NCBI GenBank assembly: GCA_002402005.2
Contig: NVUS02000274.1
Coordinates: forward strand, 1 to 7,792
Length of the DNA stretch: 7,792 nt
From: OCS116 cluster bacterium
Lineage (GTDB): Bacteria > Pseudomonadota > Alphaproteobacteria > Rhizobiales > OSC116
Direction of reading: 5' to 3'
Below, piece after piece: positions 6,938-7,792 of the stretch (position 1 is its first letter; the number at the start of each line of letters is the position of its first letter). A model generated the notes under the pieces. It saw nothing but the letters and a program-made list of their open reading frames with translations. It searched no databases and had not been told where the DNA came from. Both the position numbers and the translations under genes were made by a program.

Positions 6938-7792
6938 TTAACTCCGAGCCATCTCAGCCTTACCCATAAATTTAGCCACCTGCTCATTGCCTTCAGTCAA
7001 CATTTTTTGCCCATCAACATTCAATATCGCGTCAATATTACCAGCAATATTCTCAGCCGTCTGCTGCTCAGGTGGCAAATAAATACCCTCAGTTTCATAA
7101 ATACGCACCGCCGAATATACCCCCGCCCCCGCACACAAAACCAACCGCGATGGCGCATCCTTATGCGCCAAATAAATCAAACCAGCCGTCACACTCTCCA
7201 CCGTCATCAAATCATTAGACGCCGAACTGCCCAAATGCTCCGTCATCCGCGTCGCCGCAACCGGCGCCAATGCATTGACATGAATGTCATATTTCACGCC
7301 TTCCAAATGCAGCGTGTTCATCAACCCAACCAAGCCCATTTTAGCCGTGCCATAATTAGATTGCCCAAAATTACCATAAAGCCCAGATGTCGAAGTGGTC
7401 ATAACAATGCGGCCATAACCCTGCGCGCGCATAATGTTCCAAACAGCCTTCGTGCAATTGGTAGATCCCCTCAAATGCACATCAAGCACCAGATTAAAAT
7501 CATCAAGCGGCATTTTCGCAAAACTTTTATCACGCAAAATCCCAGCATTGTTGATCAATATGTCAACCCGACCCCATTTGTCCATCGCCGCCGCAACCAT
7601 AGCCTCAACTTGCGCAACATCAGTCACATTAGCGCCATCCGCAATCGCCTCACCACCAGCGGCAATAATCTCTTGCACCACCTGCTCAGCCACACTCATC
7701 GAGCCACCTTCGCCGCCAACCGAACCGCCCAAATCATTGACCACAATCTTCGCACCACGCCGCGCCAACTCCAACGCATGCGAGCGCCCCAA
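6938..7792 (-). CDS. SDR-family dehydrogenase, MFE-2-like (3R)-hydroxyacyl-CoA dehydrogenase type (N-terminus cut by window edge)
   Basis: The frame is open to the right edge; 284 residues are visible and the true start lies outside. The first codon seen (TTG) is not a start: it falls within the Rossmann nucleotide-binding loop, whose GxxxGxG glycines are mostly missing, and the visible sequence begins GRSHALELARRGAKIVVNDLGG. SDR motifs, counted in the visible part, are NNAG at 81-84, the catalytic triad Ser134, Tyr147 and Lys151 (NFGQSNYGTAKMG), and a following NALAP at 173-177. The segments NNAGILRDKSF, VHLRGS and GLYGNFGQSNY closely resemble the dehydrogenase domain of peroxisomal multifunctional enzyme type 2 (HSD17B4) and its bacterial homologues, which oxidise (3R)-hydroxyacyl-CoA with NAD. 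A C-terminal extension (about 231-284) is also typical of that group. No hydratase (MaoC/hot-dog) or SCP2 domain follows, so it is a single-domain enzyme. The exact substrate is inferred. It leads the unit that includes ogt. Confidence 0.92.
   Translation of the reverse strand: MGRSHALELARRGAKIVVNDLGGSVGGEGGSMSVAEQVVQEIIAAGGEAIADGANVTDVAQVEAMVAAAMDKWGRVDILINNAGILRDKSFAKMPLDDFNLVLDVHLRGSTNCTKAVWNIMRAQGYGRIVMTTSTSGLYGNFGQSNYGTAKMGLVGLMNTLHLEGVKYDIHVNALAPVAATRMTEHLGSSASNDLMTVESVTAGLIYLAHKDAPSRLVLCAGAGVYSAVRIYETEGIYLPPEQQTAENIAGNIDAILNVDGQKMLTEGNEQVAKFMGKAEMARS

Noticed and set aside
6619..6969. Plus-strand 116-residue reading frame
   Set aside because: Antisense to ogt, whose catalytic residues are all intact on the other strand; composition is unlike a protein (many Arg/His/Pro/Leu).
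6934..6987. Longer ogt form starting at 6987
   Set aside because: The 18 extra residues are an out-of-frame reading of the SDR 3' end; the ATG at 6933 has a proper ribosome site and fits the family N-terminus.
7790..7792. TTG at the right edge as the SDR start codon
   Set aside because: It falls inside the conserved nucleotide-binding loop, so the gene must continue beyond the window.
1..7792. CRISPR array, tRNA, rRNA, insertion sequence, toxin-antitoxin or phage defence system
   Set aside because: No regularly spaced repeats, cloverleaf sequence, transposase, integrase or paired small genes were seen on either strand.

Overview
The window looks like chromosomal DNA from an alphaproteobacterium, probably an aquatic or marine lineage of moderate GC content. 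That assignment rests on protein resemblance (the RND permease style and an MFE-2-like dehydrogenase) and on mixed codon use, in which GCC/ATC/GGC codons sit beside many TTA, AAA and AAT codons. No rRNA, tRNA or phylogenetic marker is present, so the genus is left open. I see no insertion sequence, integrase, CRISPR array or phage gene.

Layout. (1) 1-545, minus strand: a TetR-family regulator whose C-terminus runs off the left edge. (2) 546-651: a divergent intergenic region with a strong inverted repeat, the likely operator/promoter region. (3) 652-5210, plus strand: a two-gene operon encoding an RND periplasmic adaptor and a 1092-residue HAE-1-type RND permease, with start and stop codons overlapping by 4 bases. 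A clear intrinsic terminator lies at 5235-5269. (4) 5356-6285, plus strand: a stand-alone TolB-like beta-propeller protein without a signal peptide. (5) 6286-6420: a convergent intergenic region with a perfect 14-bp AT-rich hairpin. (6) 6421-7792, minus strand: a stand-alone O6-alkylguanine-DNA alkyltransferase, preceded in the same transcription unit by an SDR dehydrogenase resembling the (3R)-hydroxyacyl-CoA dehydrogenase part of MFE-2. The SDR's N-terminus is cut by the right edge.

How the parts fit. The TetR gene, the inverted repeat and the adaptor/permease pair form a classic locally regulated efflux module. Its outer-membrane channel (TolC/OprM type) is not in the window and must be supplied from elsewhere. 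The propeller gene is separated from it by a terminator and appears to be its own unit. The SDR and alkyltransferase genes are tightly linked but have no obvious shared pathway.

I do not see convincing evidence for a wholly new system. The items most worth a second look are the overlapping inverted repeats at the TetR/RND divergent promoter, the signal-less TolB-like propeller, the acidic C-terminal tail of the permease, and the compact structured spacer between the convergent genes.
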